Notes under the pieces: model-generated | The model's input: the letters and a program-made list of their open reading frames with translations, nothing else | What the model was told of the DNA's origin: nothing | The model's database searches: none | Made by a program: the position numbers and the translations under genes | Part shown: piece after piece, positions 1 through 7,657 of the stretch | How the letters are laid out: each line of letters begins with the position of its first letter | How positions within the stretch are numbered: position 1 is the stretch's first letter | Assembly: GCA_963785155.1 (NCBI GenBank) | Contig: CAWAUB010000002.1 | Location: forward strand, 1-64,000 | Length of the DNA: 64,000 nucleotides | Source: DASUSH01 sp963785155 | GTDB taxonomy: Bacteria; Actinomycetota; Thermoleophilia; Solirubrobacterales; 70-9 | Reading direction: 5' to 3'

Positions 1-63
1 GATCGCGATCAGGCGGCGTAGTCAACCACGGTCGGCGTCCGCTCGCGGGTAGTTTTCAACCGC

Positions 64-816
64 TTGACCGACCACGCGCCCGGCCACCCGGAGATCCTGA
101 GGATCGTCGCGCCCAACCCCGGGCCGATGACGCTCGAAGGGACGAACACGTTCGTCGTTGAGGAGGACGGACGGGCCTACGTGATCGACCCGGGCCCGGC
201 CGACGACGGCCACCTGGCGCGCATCCGCGAGGCGGCCGACGCGCTGGGAGGCATCGCGGGCGTGCTTCTGACGCACTCACACGGAGACCACGCGGAGGGC
301 GCCCCGGCCTCGGCGAGCCGATCCTGTGGCCGCCCGACGCCTCCGCAAACCATTAGGGGTCAGACCCCAAACGGTCGGGCCCGTTCGGGGTGGTCCCCAC
401 GCCCGGGCATGCCCCCGACCATGTCGTCTTCACGTTTGGCGATGTCGTGTTTTGTGGTGACCTCGTGCTTGGTGAGGGGTCGACCTTCGTCCCGCCCGAT
501 GGTGGCTCGCTCATCGCCTACCTCGAATCGCTCGAGCGGCTGCGGGATCTCGATGCCTCCCTGCTCTGCGCCCGGCCACGGACCCTGGATCACCGACCCC
601 CGGGCGAAGGTCACCGAATACATCGAGCACAAGCTCGACCGGGAGCGGAAACTCCTCGCCGCGCTCGACGCCGGCGAGCGCTCGAAGGAGAAGCTCCTCG
701 ACGCCGCCTGGGACGACGTGCCGCCCGAGCTTCGCGGCGCGGCCGCGATCGTCATGGAGGCGCATCTGCAGAAGCTCGACGCCGAAGGGCGCCTTGCTGA
801 TATCCAACTGACATGA
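64..816 (+). pseudogene. MBL-fold hydrolase, LACTB2-like, broken
   Basis: The N-terminal part carries the metallo-beta-lactamase zinc motif THSHGDHAEG about residues 71-80 after a typical MTLEGTNTF strand. The middle of the protein (TPGHAPDHVVFTFGDVVFCGD) lies in another frame from about 390 to 565, and the C-terminal third (PGHGPWITDPRAKV onward) returns to the first frame. Between the zinc motif and the second block, near 354-356, the continuing frame has a TAG stop inside a short palindrome. The family hydrolyses varied substrates through two metal ions. The start is a TTG at 64; the end overlaps the next start by 4 nt (ATGA). One frame slip in a C run near 567 could be a sequence error, but the extra stop and shortened middle suggest a truly damaged gene. 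Confidence 0.75.
353..370. repeat. Perfect palindrome inside broken MBL gene
   Basis: The bases at 357-369 read ggggtc-a-gacccc, a perfect 6+1+6 palindrome. It is preceded by a TAG in the frame that otherwise continues the MBL protein. Such GGGGTC/GACCCC palindromes recur as dispersed elements in some bacterial genomes; only this copy was noticed here, so calling it an inserted repeat is inference. Confidence 0.4.
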
Positions 817-3209
817 GCCCGCGATCCCGGCGCAGCGGCAGCAGCCTCTCGGCCCCGCTCGCGATCGCCGGCGGCGCCATCGCCGGCGCCCTGGCGAGCA
901 CCGCGGCGGGCGTCTGGTACCAGCTCCTTCGCCGGCCGCTCCCCCAGCACAGCGGCGCGATCACCGTCGCGGGGCTCGAGAGCCCGGTCGAGATCCGCCG
1001 CGACCGCTGGGGCGTCCCCCACGTCAGCGCGCAGACGAAGCACGACCTCTGGTTCGGCCAGGGCTTCTGCCACGGGCAGGACCGCCTGTGGCAGCTCGAG
1101 CTCTACCGCCGCACCGCCTCCGGTCGGATCTCGGAGATCGCCGGGGACGAGACGCTCCAGACGGACCGCCTGATGCGGACGATCGGCTTCCGCCGCGTCG
1201 CCGAGCGCGAGGTGGCCAGCCTGGAGCCCGAGCTCCGCGCGGAGATGGACGCGCTCTGCGCCGGGGTCAACGCGGCCGCATCGGAGCGGACGCTCCCCTT
1301 CGAATTCCAGGTCCTGCGCCTGCCGTTCGATCCGTGGACCCCGGCCGACATGCTCGCCGCGACGAAGCTCCTGGCCTTCGGCCTCTCGACCAACTGGGAG
1401 CGCGAGCTGATGCGCGCCGAGATGGCGCGCGAGCTCGGGCCCGAGCTGACCGCGAAGCTCGACCCGACCTACCCGATCGGCCACCCGATCGCGACCCGCC
1501 CCGGCGACGGCTTCAAGGGCCCGGGCCTGGAGCTGGTCGAGCAGATCGACCGGGTGCGGGAGACGCTGGGCCTCGCGGTCGAGGCGACCGGCTCGAACAA
1601 TTGGGCGATCAGCGGCGAGCGCTCCGCGTCGGGCGCGCCGATGCTCGCCGGCGACCCGCACCTCCCCCCGAGCATGCCGGGCATCTGGTACCAGGCGGCC
1701 CTGCGCCACGGCGACCGGGAGGCGCGCGGCGCGACTCTGCCCGGCATCCCCGGCATCTTCATGGGCTCCAACGGCGACGTCGCCTGGACCTTCACCAACG
1801 TCATGGCCGACGTCGAGGACCTCTACATCGAGCGCATCGAGGACGGCCGCTACGAGCATCAGGGCGAGTGGCATCCGCTCGAGGAGGTGAGCGAGGAGAT
1901 CGTCGTCAAGGGCCGCCCCGAGCCGGAGGTGCTCAACGTGCGGCTGACGAACCACGGCCCACTCGTCACGGACATCCTCGGCGCCGACGAGACGGAGCCG
2001 CTCGCACTGCGCTTCGCCGCGCTCGACATGCCGTGCGTCACTCCCGCGCAGACCTGCGTGCTCGAACCGCGCACCGGGCCGGAGCTGGTCGAGCGCCTCG
2101 CGCCGCACACCCTGCCCGCCTCCAACCTGCTCTGGGCCGATCGCGAGGGCAGCATCGGCTACAAGCTGATCGGCCGGATCCCGGTCCGCGGCGGCGACTG
2201 CCCCGACCTGCCCAAGCCGGGCTGGACCGGTGAGTTCGAGTGGGACGGCTACGTCCCCTACGAGGACCTCCCGGAGACCCGCGACCCCCAGCGCGGCTTC
2301 CTCGTCACCGCGAACAACCGGATCGAGCCCGAGGACTACCCGCACCACATCTCCAGCGAGTACCTCGACGGCTACCGCGCGCGCAGGATCGAGACGCTGA
2401 TCACCGAGCGCACCGAGCACGACGCCGACGGCTTCGCGGAGATGCAGGTCGACGACCTCTCGATCCCGGGCCTCGAGGTCGCACACCGGCTCGCCCGCCT
2501 GCGCGCTCGCGACCAGCGCGAGACGGCGGCGATCGAGCGGCTGCGCAGCTGGGACGGGCGGATGTCACGCGACTCGGTCGCGGCCACGATCTACCAGGCG
2601 TTCACGATCCGGCTCGCACGGGAGGTCGCGCGCGCCGCGATCCGCGACCGCGACCTGACCGACCGCTGGCTCGACCGCTCGACGACCGGCTTCACAACCC
2701 ACGTCACCTCCCCATGGCGCTGGCAGACCCGGCTGATGGACCTCTGGGAGGAGGGCGACGAGGATCTGGTCGGCCGCTCCTGGGACGGGCTCGCCCTCGA
2801 CTCCCTGCGCGCCGCCCTGGACTACCTCGCCGACCGCTACGGCCCCGAGATGAACGGATGGCGCTGGGGCCGCGTCCACAAGATGACCTTCCCGCACCCG
2901 CTCGGGCAGGCGAACGGCCTCTTCGACCGGATCTTCAACCGCACCCTCGAGGTCGGCGGCGCGCAGGAGACGGTCAGCCAGATCGCCTTCGACCCCAACG
3001 ACCCCTTCACCGCCGTCTGGGCACCGAGCTGGCGGATGGTGATCGACATGGCCGATCCGGATGCCGGCCGCTGGCAGGCCTTCACCGGGCAGTCCGGCCA
3101 ACCGGGCAGCCCCCATTTCGACGACCTCCAGCCGCGCTGGCTGGCCGGTCAGATGCAGCCGATGGCGGGCGAGGGCCCGTGGGACGACCTACGACTGGAG
3201 CCGAGATGA
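813..3209 (+). CDS. Penicillin acylase family N-terminal nucleophile hydrolase
   Basis: This 798-residue protein matches the S45 penicillin/acylhomoserine-lactone acylase family in length and layout: an N-terminal hydrophobic segment (residues about 13-35), an alpha chain, a spacer, then the autocatalytic cleavage point Gly-Ser-Asn-Asn-Trp with Ser near residue 261 as the expected nucleophile, followed by a long beta chain containing the conserved LAGDPHLPPSMPGIWY block. Family members hydrolyse amide bonds of acylated compounds (beta-lactams, N-acyl homoserine lactones, lipopeptides) after self-processing, normally outside the cytoplasm. The ATG overlaps the stop of the preceding gene by 4 nt and its own stop overlaps the next ATG by 4 nt, so translation is probably coupled. 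The true substrate cannot be read from sequence. Confidence 0.92.
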   Translation: MSPRSRRSGSSLSAPLAIAGGAIAGALASTAAGVWYQLLRRPLPQHSGAITVAGLESPVEIRRDRWGVPHVSAQTKHDLWFGQGFCHGQDRLWQLELYRRTASGRISEIAGDETLQTDRLMRTIGFRRVAEREVASLEPELRAEMDALCAGVNAAASERTLPFEFQVLRLPFDPWTPADMLAATKLLAFGLSTNWERELMRAEMARELGPELTAKLDPTYPIGHPIATRPGDGFKGPGLELVEQIDRVRETLGLAVEATGSNNWAISGERSASGAPMLAGDPHLPPSMPGIWYQAALRHGDREARGATLPGIPGIFMGSNGDVAWTFTNVMADVEDLYIERIEDGRYEHQGEWHPLEEVSEEIVVKGRPEPEVLNVRLTNHGPLVTDILGADETEPLALRFAALDMPCVTPAQTCVLEPRTGPELVERLAPHTLPASNLLWADREGSIGYKLIGRIPVRGGDCPDLPKPGWTGEFEWDGYVPYEDLPETRDPQRGFLVTANNRIEPEDYPHHISSEYLDGYRARRIETLITERTEHDADGFAEMQVDDLSIPGLEVAHRLARLRARDQRETAAIERLRSWDGRMSRDSVAATIYQAFTIRLAREVARAAIRDRDLTDRWLDRSTTGFTTHVTSPWRWQTRLMDLWEEGDEDLVGRSWDGLALDSLRAALDYLADRYGPEMNGWRWGRVHKMTFPHPLGQANGLFDRIFNRTLEVGGAQETVSQIAFDPNDPFTAVWAPSWRMVIDMADPDAGRWQAFTGQSGQPGSPHFDDLQPRWLAGQMQPMAGEGPWDDLRLEPR

Positions 3210-3673
3210 GCCGCCGAGACCAGATCAAGCTGACCGATGAGGAGCAGGCGGAGCTGCTCGACTCCGAGCGCGTCGTCCACGTGTCGACGATCGGCCCGCG
3301 CGGCTGGCCGCACGTGATGCCCCTCTGGTACGTCGTGCGCGACGGCGAGATCTGGGTCTGGACCTACGGGAAGTCGCAGAAGGTCCGCAACCTGGAGCGC
3401 GACCCGAAGGCCACGCTGCTGATCGAGACCGGGACCGAATACCAGGAGCTCCGCGGGATCCAGGTCGAGGCGGAGGCCGAGCTGATCCGCGACGTCGACC
3501 GGGTCGTCGACTTCGGCAAGGAGCTGACGGTCCGCTACACGGACGGCATCGACTCGATCGAGGGCGACGCCGCAGCGGCGCTCGAGGCGCAGGCCCCGAA
3601 GCGGGTCGCGATCCGCTTCGAGCCCGTGCGCACCGCGACCTGGGACCACCGCAAGCTCGGCGGGACGTACTAG
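3206..3673 (+). CDS. PPOX-class flavin/F420-binding split-barrel protein
   Basis: The 155-residue product has the pyridoxamine-phosphate-oxidase-like split beta barrel: VVHVSTIGPRGWPHVMPLWY near residues 22-41, then a second strand pair with a KVRNLERDPKATLLIE block typical of actinobacterial PPOX proteins. Such proteins bind FMN or coenzyme F420 and reduce or oxidise small molecules. The family is large and the cofactor cannot be decided by eye. The start overlaps the acylase stop by 4 nt, so the two are probably one transcript with the upstream broken MBL gene. No membrane segment or signal is seen. Confidence 0.85.
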   Translation: MSRRDQIKLTDEEQAELLDSERVVHVSTIGPRGWPHVMPLWYVVRDGEIWVWTYGKSQKVRNLERDPKATLLIETGTEYQELRGIQVEAEAELIRDVDRVVDFGKELTVRYTDGIDSIEGDAAAALEAQAPKRVAIRFEPVRTATWDHRKLGGTY

Positions 3674-3696
3674 CCCCCCGCTTCGCAGGCCGCAGG

Positions 3697-3702
3697 TACC
3701 CT
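3697..3702 (+). promoter_or_regulatory. TACCCT -10 box, probable leaderless start of rmlA
   Basis: TACCCT fits the TAnnnT form and lies 10 nt before the rmlA ATG at 3713, with no Shine-Dalgarno sequence between. It follows the pattern seen at many other genes in this window. Function is inferred from position. Confidence 0.45.
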
Positions 3703-3712
3703 TCGCGCTCCG

Positions 3713-4790
3713 ATGGAGCGCCTCAAGGGCCTGATCCTCTCCGGAGGCGCCGGCACTCGCCTGCGCCCGATCACGCACACCTCGGCAAAGCAGCTGGTTC
3801 CGGTGGCGAACAAGCCCGTGCTCTTCTACGGCATCGAGGCGCTGGTCGAAGCCGGCGTCGAGGAGATCGCGATCATCGTCTCGCCGCAGACCGGCGACGA
3901 GATCCGCGCGGTCACCGGTGACGGCTCGGCCTTCGGCGCATCGATCACCTACATCACCCAGGACGAGCCACTCGGCCTTGCCCACGCGATGCTCACCGCC
4001 GAGGAGTTCCTCGCCGGCAGCCCGTTCGTCATGTATCTGGGCGACAACCTCCTCCGCGACGGGATCCGCGACCTCGCCGATCAGTTCCGCAGCTCCGAGC
4101 CCGACGCGCTGATCCTGCTCACGCGGGTACCCGACCCGAGCCACTACGGCGTCGCCGAGCTCGACGACGACCGAGTCGTGCGGCTGGTCGAGAAGCCGAA
4201 GGACCCGCCGAGCGACCTGGCGCTCGTCGGCGTCTACATGTTCACCCCCGACGTCTTCGATGCGGCGCGCTCGATCGAGCCGTCTCCGCGCGGGCGAGCT
4301 CGAGATCACCGACACGATCCAGCGCCTGATCGACGAGGGCCGCCGCGTCGAGTCACGCACGGTCGGCGGCTGGTGGAAGGACACCGGCCAGCTCGAGGAC
4401 ATGCTCGAGGCGAACCGCCTGGTCCTCGAGGACATCGAGCGGCGGATCGACATCGAGCTCGATGCCGAGTCGAAGGTGGAGGGCCGGGTCGTGATCGAGG
4501 CGGGCGCGACGCTCGAGCGCGCGGTCGTCCGCGGCCCCGCGATCATCGGCGCGGGTGCCCGCGTCGCCGACGCCTACGTCGGCCCCTACACCGCGATCGC
4601 TGAGGGCGTGGTCGTCGAGGGCACCGAGGTCGAGCACTCGATCCTGCTCGAGGGGGCGCGCATCGTGAATCTGCCGGCGCGGATGGAGGCGAGCCTGCTC
4701 GGTCGCAACGTCCACCTGTCGAGCTCCGACGGCCTGCCAAAGACGCTGCGGATGATCGTCGGCGACAACGCGGAGATCACGATCCCTTGA
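3713..4790 (+). CDS. rmlA: Glucose-1-phosphate thymidylyltransferase, long RmlA type (one frame slip)
   Basis: The N-terminal signature LILSGGAGTRLRPITHTSAK and VPVANKPVLFYGIE identify a sugar-nucleotidyltransferase that makes dTDP-glucose from dTTP and glucose-1-phosphate, the first step to dTDP-L-rhamnose. GDNLL near residue 107 is the metal-binding aspartate region. From about residue 240 a left-handed beta-helix of hexapeptide-like repeats follows, so this is the long, StrD-like form of about 355 residues. A single extra base in the run near 4288-4292 shifts the frame; the C-terminal part from GELEITDTIQ continues cleanly in the next frame. It opens an overlapping rmlA-D-B-C operon. Confidence 0.93.
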
Positions 4791-5626
4791 AGGTGATGGT
4801 TACGGGAGCGGGCGGGATGCTCGGGCGTGACCTCGTCCCGGCGCTCGAGGCGCGGGGCGACGAGGTGGTCGGCCTCACGCGCCGCGAGCTCGACATCACG
4901 AACGGCCCCGCCGTCGAGGGCGCGCTGGCCCAGCACCGGCCCGAGGCCGTGATCAACTGCGCGGCCTGGACCGACGTCGACGGCGCCGAGTCGCACGAGG
5001 CCGAGGCAACCCGCCTGAACGACGAGGCCGCCGCCCTGCTCTCCGGCGCGGCGCACGGCGTCGGCGCGAGCTTCGTCTTCATCTCGACCGACTACGTCTT
5101 CGATGGCAGCAGCGGCCGGCCCTACCTGGAGTCCGACCCGACGAACCCGCTCGGCGCCTACGCGCGTTCGAAGCTGGGCGGGGAAACTTCGGCGGCGGTC
5201 GCGAACCCCCGCACCCACATCGTCCGCTCCTCCTGGCTCTTCGGCCGCCACGGGAAGAATTTCGTCGAGACGATGCTGGGCCTGGCGGACGAGCCGGAGG
5301 TGCTCGTCGTCTCCGATCAGGTCGGCTGCCCCACCTACACCGTTCATTTCGCCGCCGCCCTCGCGGAGCTCGTGGAGCGCGAGGACTACGGCATCCACCA
5401 CGTCGCCGGCGGCGGCGAGTGCTCCTGGTTCGAGTTCGCGCAGGAGATCTTCGACCAGGCGGGCGCCGAGACCCGCGTGATGGCGGCGACGACCGAAATG
5501 CTCGCCCGGCCGGCACCCCGGCCCGCCTACTCGGTCCTCCAGTCAGCGCGCGACGACGCGATCGAGCTTCCCCCGTGGCGCTCGGGCCTGGCCGAGTACC
5601 TCGCCGAGCGAGCGGTGGCCGCATGA
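4787..5626 (+). CDS. rmlD: dTDP-4-dehydrorhamnose reductase
   Basis: A short-chain-dehydrogenase-fold protein of 279 residues. The glycine motif VTGAGGMLGRDL near residue 5, the block NCAAWTDVDGAE, and the catalytic STDYVFDG and YARSKLGGE (Tyr-x3-Lys) are those of RmlD, which reduces dTDP-4-keto-L-rhamnose to dTDP-L-rhamnose with NAD(P)H. The chosen start is TTG at 4787, overlapping the rmlA stop; in-frame GTG and ATG codons lie a few residues downstream and could serve instead. It is followed by rmlB with a 4-nt overlap. Confidence 0.95.
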   Translation: MKVMVTGAGGMLGRDLVPALEARGDEVVGLTRRELDITNGPAVEGALAQHRPEAVINCAAWTDVDGAESHEAEATRLNDEAAALLSGAAHGVGASFVFISTDYVFDGSSGRPYLESDPTNPLGAYARSKLGGETSAAVANPRTHIVRSSWLFGRHGKNFVETMLGLADEPEVLVVSDQVGCPTYTVHFAAALAELVEREDYGIHHVAGGGECSWFEFAQEIFDQAGAETRVMAATTEMLARPAPRPAYSVLQSARDDAIELPPWRSGLAEYLAERAVAA

Positions 5627-6621
5627 GACTGCTCGTGACCGGCGGCGCCGGCTTCATCGGCTCCGGGTTCGTCCGCCACCGCCTTGAGGCGTTCCCCGGG
5701 GACACCGTGCGGGTCCTCGACAAGCTCACCTACGCGGGCCGGCGGGAGAACCTCGAGGGCCTCAACGAAGAGCGGCTCGAGTTCGTCGAGGCGGACGTCG
5801 CCGACCGCGAGGCCGTCCGGGGCGCCCTCGAGGGCTGCGACGCCCTCCTCAACTTCGCCGCCGAGTCCCATGTCGACCGCTCGATCGAGTCCCCCGGCGA
5901 GTTCATCACCACCGACGTCTTCGGCACCTTCGTCCTGCTCGAGGCCGCGCGGGAGGCGGGCATTCGCCACCTGCAGATCTCGACCGACGAGGTCTACGGG
6001 TCGATCGAAGACGGGACGTTCACCGAGGCCTCGCCGATCGAGCCATCCTCGCCCTACTCGGCCTCGAAGGCCGGTGGGGACCTGCTCGTGCGCGCCTTCA
6101 ACCACACGTACGGATCGGACGCCCTGATCTGCCGCGCCTCGAACAACTATGGGCCGCGCCAGTATCCGGAGAAGCTGATCCCGCTCTGCATCCTGAACGC
6201 CCTCGCCGGCGACCCGCTGCCGGTCTACGGCGACGGGATGCAGGTCCGCAACTGGCTCCACGTCAGCGACTTCTGCACCGCGATCTCGGTCGTGCTCGAG
6301 CGCGGCGAGGCCGGCGAGGTCTACAACGTCGGCGGTCCGGACGAGCTGCCGAACATGGACGTCGTCAAGCGGATCCTCGAGCTGACCGGGCGCGACGAGT
6401 CGCTGATCGAGTACGTCACCGACCGCCCCGGTCACGACCGCCGCTACTCGCTCTCCGCCGACCGGACCGAAGGGCTCGGCTGGAAGGCCGACGTCGGATT
6501 CGAAGAAGGTCTCGCCTCGACCGTCGACTGGTACCGGGAGAACGAGGACTGGTGGGGCCCGATCCGTTCCGGCGACTACCGCGAGTACTACGAGCGGCAC
6601 TACGGCAAGGCGCTGGGCTAA
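5623..6621 (+). CDS. rmlB: dTDP-glucose 4,6-dehydratase
   Basis: A 332-residue extended SDR. Residues 4-13 (VTGGAGFIGS) bind NAD, and STDEVYGS (with the Asp-Glu pair of dehydratases) plus YSASKAGGD (Tyr-x3-Lys) form the active site; SNNYGPRQYPEKLIP is the RmlB substrate-binding block. The enzyme converts dTDP-glucose to dTDP-4-keto-6-deoxyglucose. Start ATG at 5623 overlaps rmlD by 4 nt; the in-frame sequence upstream belongs to a shadow reading of rmlD. The stop overlaps the rmlC start by one base. Confidence 0.96.
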   Translation: MRLLVTGGAGFIGSGFVRHRLEAFPGDTVRVLDKLTYAGRRENLEGLNEERLEFVEADVADREAVRGALEGCDALLNFAAESHVDRSIESPGEFITTDVFGTFVLLEAAREAGIRHLQISTDEVYGSIEDGTFTEASPIEPSSPYSASKAGGDLLVRAFNHTYGSDALICRASNNYGPRQYPEKLIPLCILNALAGDPLPVYGDGMQVRNWLHVSDFCTAISVVLERGEAGEVYNVGGPDELPNMDVVKRILELTGRDESLIEYVTDRPGHDRRYSLSADRTEGLGWKADVGFEEGLASTVDWYRENEDWWGPIRSGDYREYYERHYGKALG

Positions 6622-7178
6622 TGCCGCGCCAGATCGAGACCGAGATCGACGGGTTGGTCCTCGTCGAGACCGAGCCGCATGGCGACGATCGCGGCTTCCT
6701 CGTGGAGAGCTACCGGGCGGATGACTGGCGCGAGCTGGGCGTCGTCGTCGAGGAGTTCGTCCAGGACAACCACTCGCGCTCGCGCCGCGGAGCCCTGCGC
6801 GGCCTGCACTTCCAGACCAGCCCCGGCCAGGCGAAGCTCATCCGCTGCCCGCGGGGCGCGATCTTCGACGTCGCGGTCGATCTGCGTCGCGACTCGACCA
6901 GCTTCGGCCGCTGGGAGGGCCACGAGCTCTCGGACTCGAACCACCGCCAGCTCTTCGTCCCGGTCGGCTTCGCGCATGGGTTCCTCGTCCTGTCCGAGGA
7001 GGCCGACGTCACCTACAAGCTCTCCTCCTACTACGACCCCGAGACCGAGTCCGGGATCGCGTGGGACGATCCCGAGGTCGGCGTCGAGTGGCCCCTCAAC
7101 GGGTCGGAGCCGCAGCTTTCCGGTCGCGACACAGAGGCTCCGCGCCTCGCCGACATCGCGGACGATCTTCCCTGGTAG
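6621..7178 (+). CDS. rmlC: dTDP-4-dehydrorhamnose 3,5-epimerase
   Basis: A 185-residue cupin of the RmlC family. GDDRGFLVESY near the N terminus, the catalytic-histidine block RGALRGLHFQ, VDLRRDS and the later FVPVGFAHGFLVLSE and TYKLSSYYDPETE are all conserved positions. It epimerises C3 and C5 of dTDP-4-keto-6-deoxyglucose. It is the last gene of the rml operon and a palindrome lies 30 nt after its stop. Together the four genes are sufficient for dTDP-L-rhamnose, a precursor for cell-wall or surface glycans. Confidence 0.96.
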   Translation: MPRQIETEIDGLVLVETEPHGDDRGFLVESYRADDWRELGVVVEEFVQDNHSRSRRGALRGLHFQTSPGQAKLIRCPRGAIFDVAVDLRRDSTSFGRWEGHELSDSNHRQLFVPVGFAHGFLVLSEEADVTYKLSSYYDPETESGIAWDDPEVGVEWPLNGSEPQLSGRDTEAPRLADIADDLPW

Positions 7179-7209
7179 CTAGGGGATCGCCCGCTTCTGT
7201 CTCGACCCG

Positions 7210-7225
7210 CGGTTCAGCTGAACCG
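7210..7225. terminator. Perfect 16-bp palindrome after rmlC
   Basis: cggttcagctgaaccg is self-complementary over all 16 bases and lies 31 nt after the rmlC stop. No T-run follows on either strand, so it may be a hairpin that protects or ends the rml transcript, or a protein-binding site. Confidence 0.35.
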
Positions 7226-7297
7226 TGGAGCCACGCTTCCTTCGCGACTTCCTCCCGCATATCGAGAGAATCGCGCGAACGGCCTTCGATCGAAACC

Positions 7298-7570
7298 ATG
7301 AGCGTCACCATCGGCGATACCACGTTCGACAACGTCTTTTACGACGCGGACGCGGACGTTCTCTACCTCCACGTCGGCGACCCAGCGTCGGCGGTGGATT
7401 TCGACGAGACCCCGGAGGGCCACGCAATTCGGTTCGGGCCTGATCGCTCCGTCGTCGGCCTGACCATCGTCAGCCCGCGGCAGCTGCTCGAAGCCGAGGG
7501 TCGAGTGCGGGTGACCCTGCCGACGGCGCGGAACCTCGACGCCGATCAGCTTGCTCCCGTTTTGAGCTGA
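7298..7570 (+). CDS. DUF2283 family protein
   Basis: A 90-residue protein with the DUF2283 core: FYDADADVLYLHVGDP followed by an acidic turn and IVGLTIVSPRQLLE-like strand. The family is of unknown role, often near toxin-antitoxin-like or regulatory genes. The ATG at 7298 is preferred; longer readings upstream lack support. It sits alone between the rml operon and the helicase gene, with no overlap to either. No transmembrane segment is present. Confidence 0.75.
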   Translation: MSVTIGDTTFDNVFYDADADVLYLHVGDPASAVDFDETPEGHAIRFGPDRSVVGLTIVSPRQLLEAEGRVRVTLPTARNLDADQLAPVLS

Positions 7571-7657
7571 CGCATCTCCGCGGGCCAAAGCCCGCTGCGG
7601 CGGTCCGTAAGATCTATGGGTTGAGCACTCACGCAATGCGGGGTGCCGAACCAACCC

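Noticed and set aside
7298..7570. DUF2283 gene as an antitoxin of a toxin-antitoxin pair
   Set aside because: No small toxin-like gene adjoins it on either side; the neighbours are rmlC and lhr.
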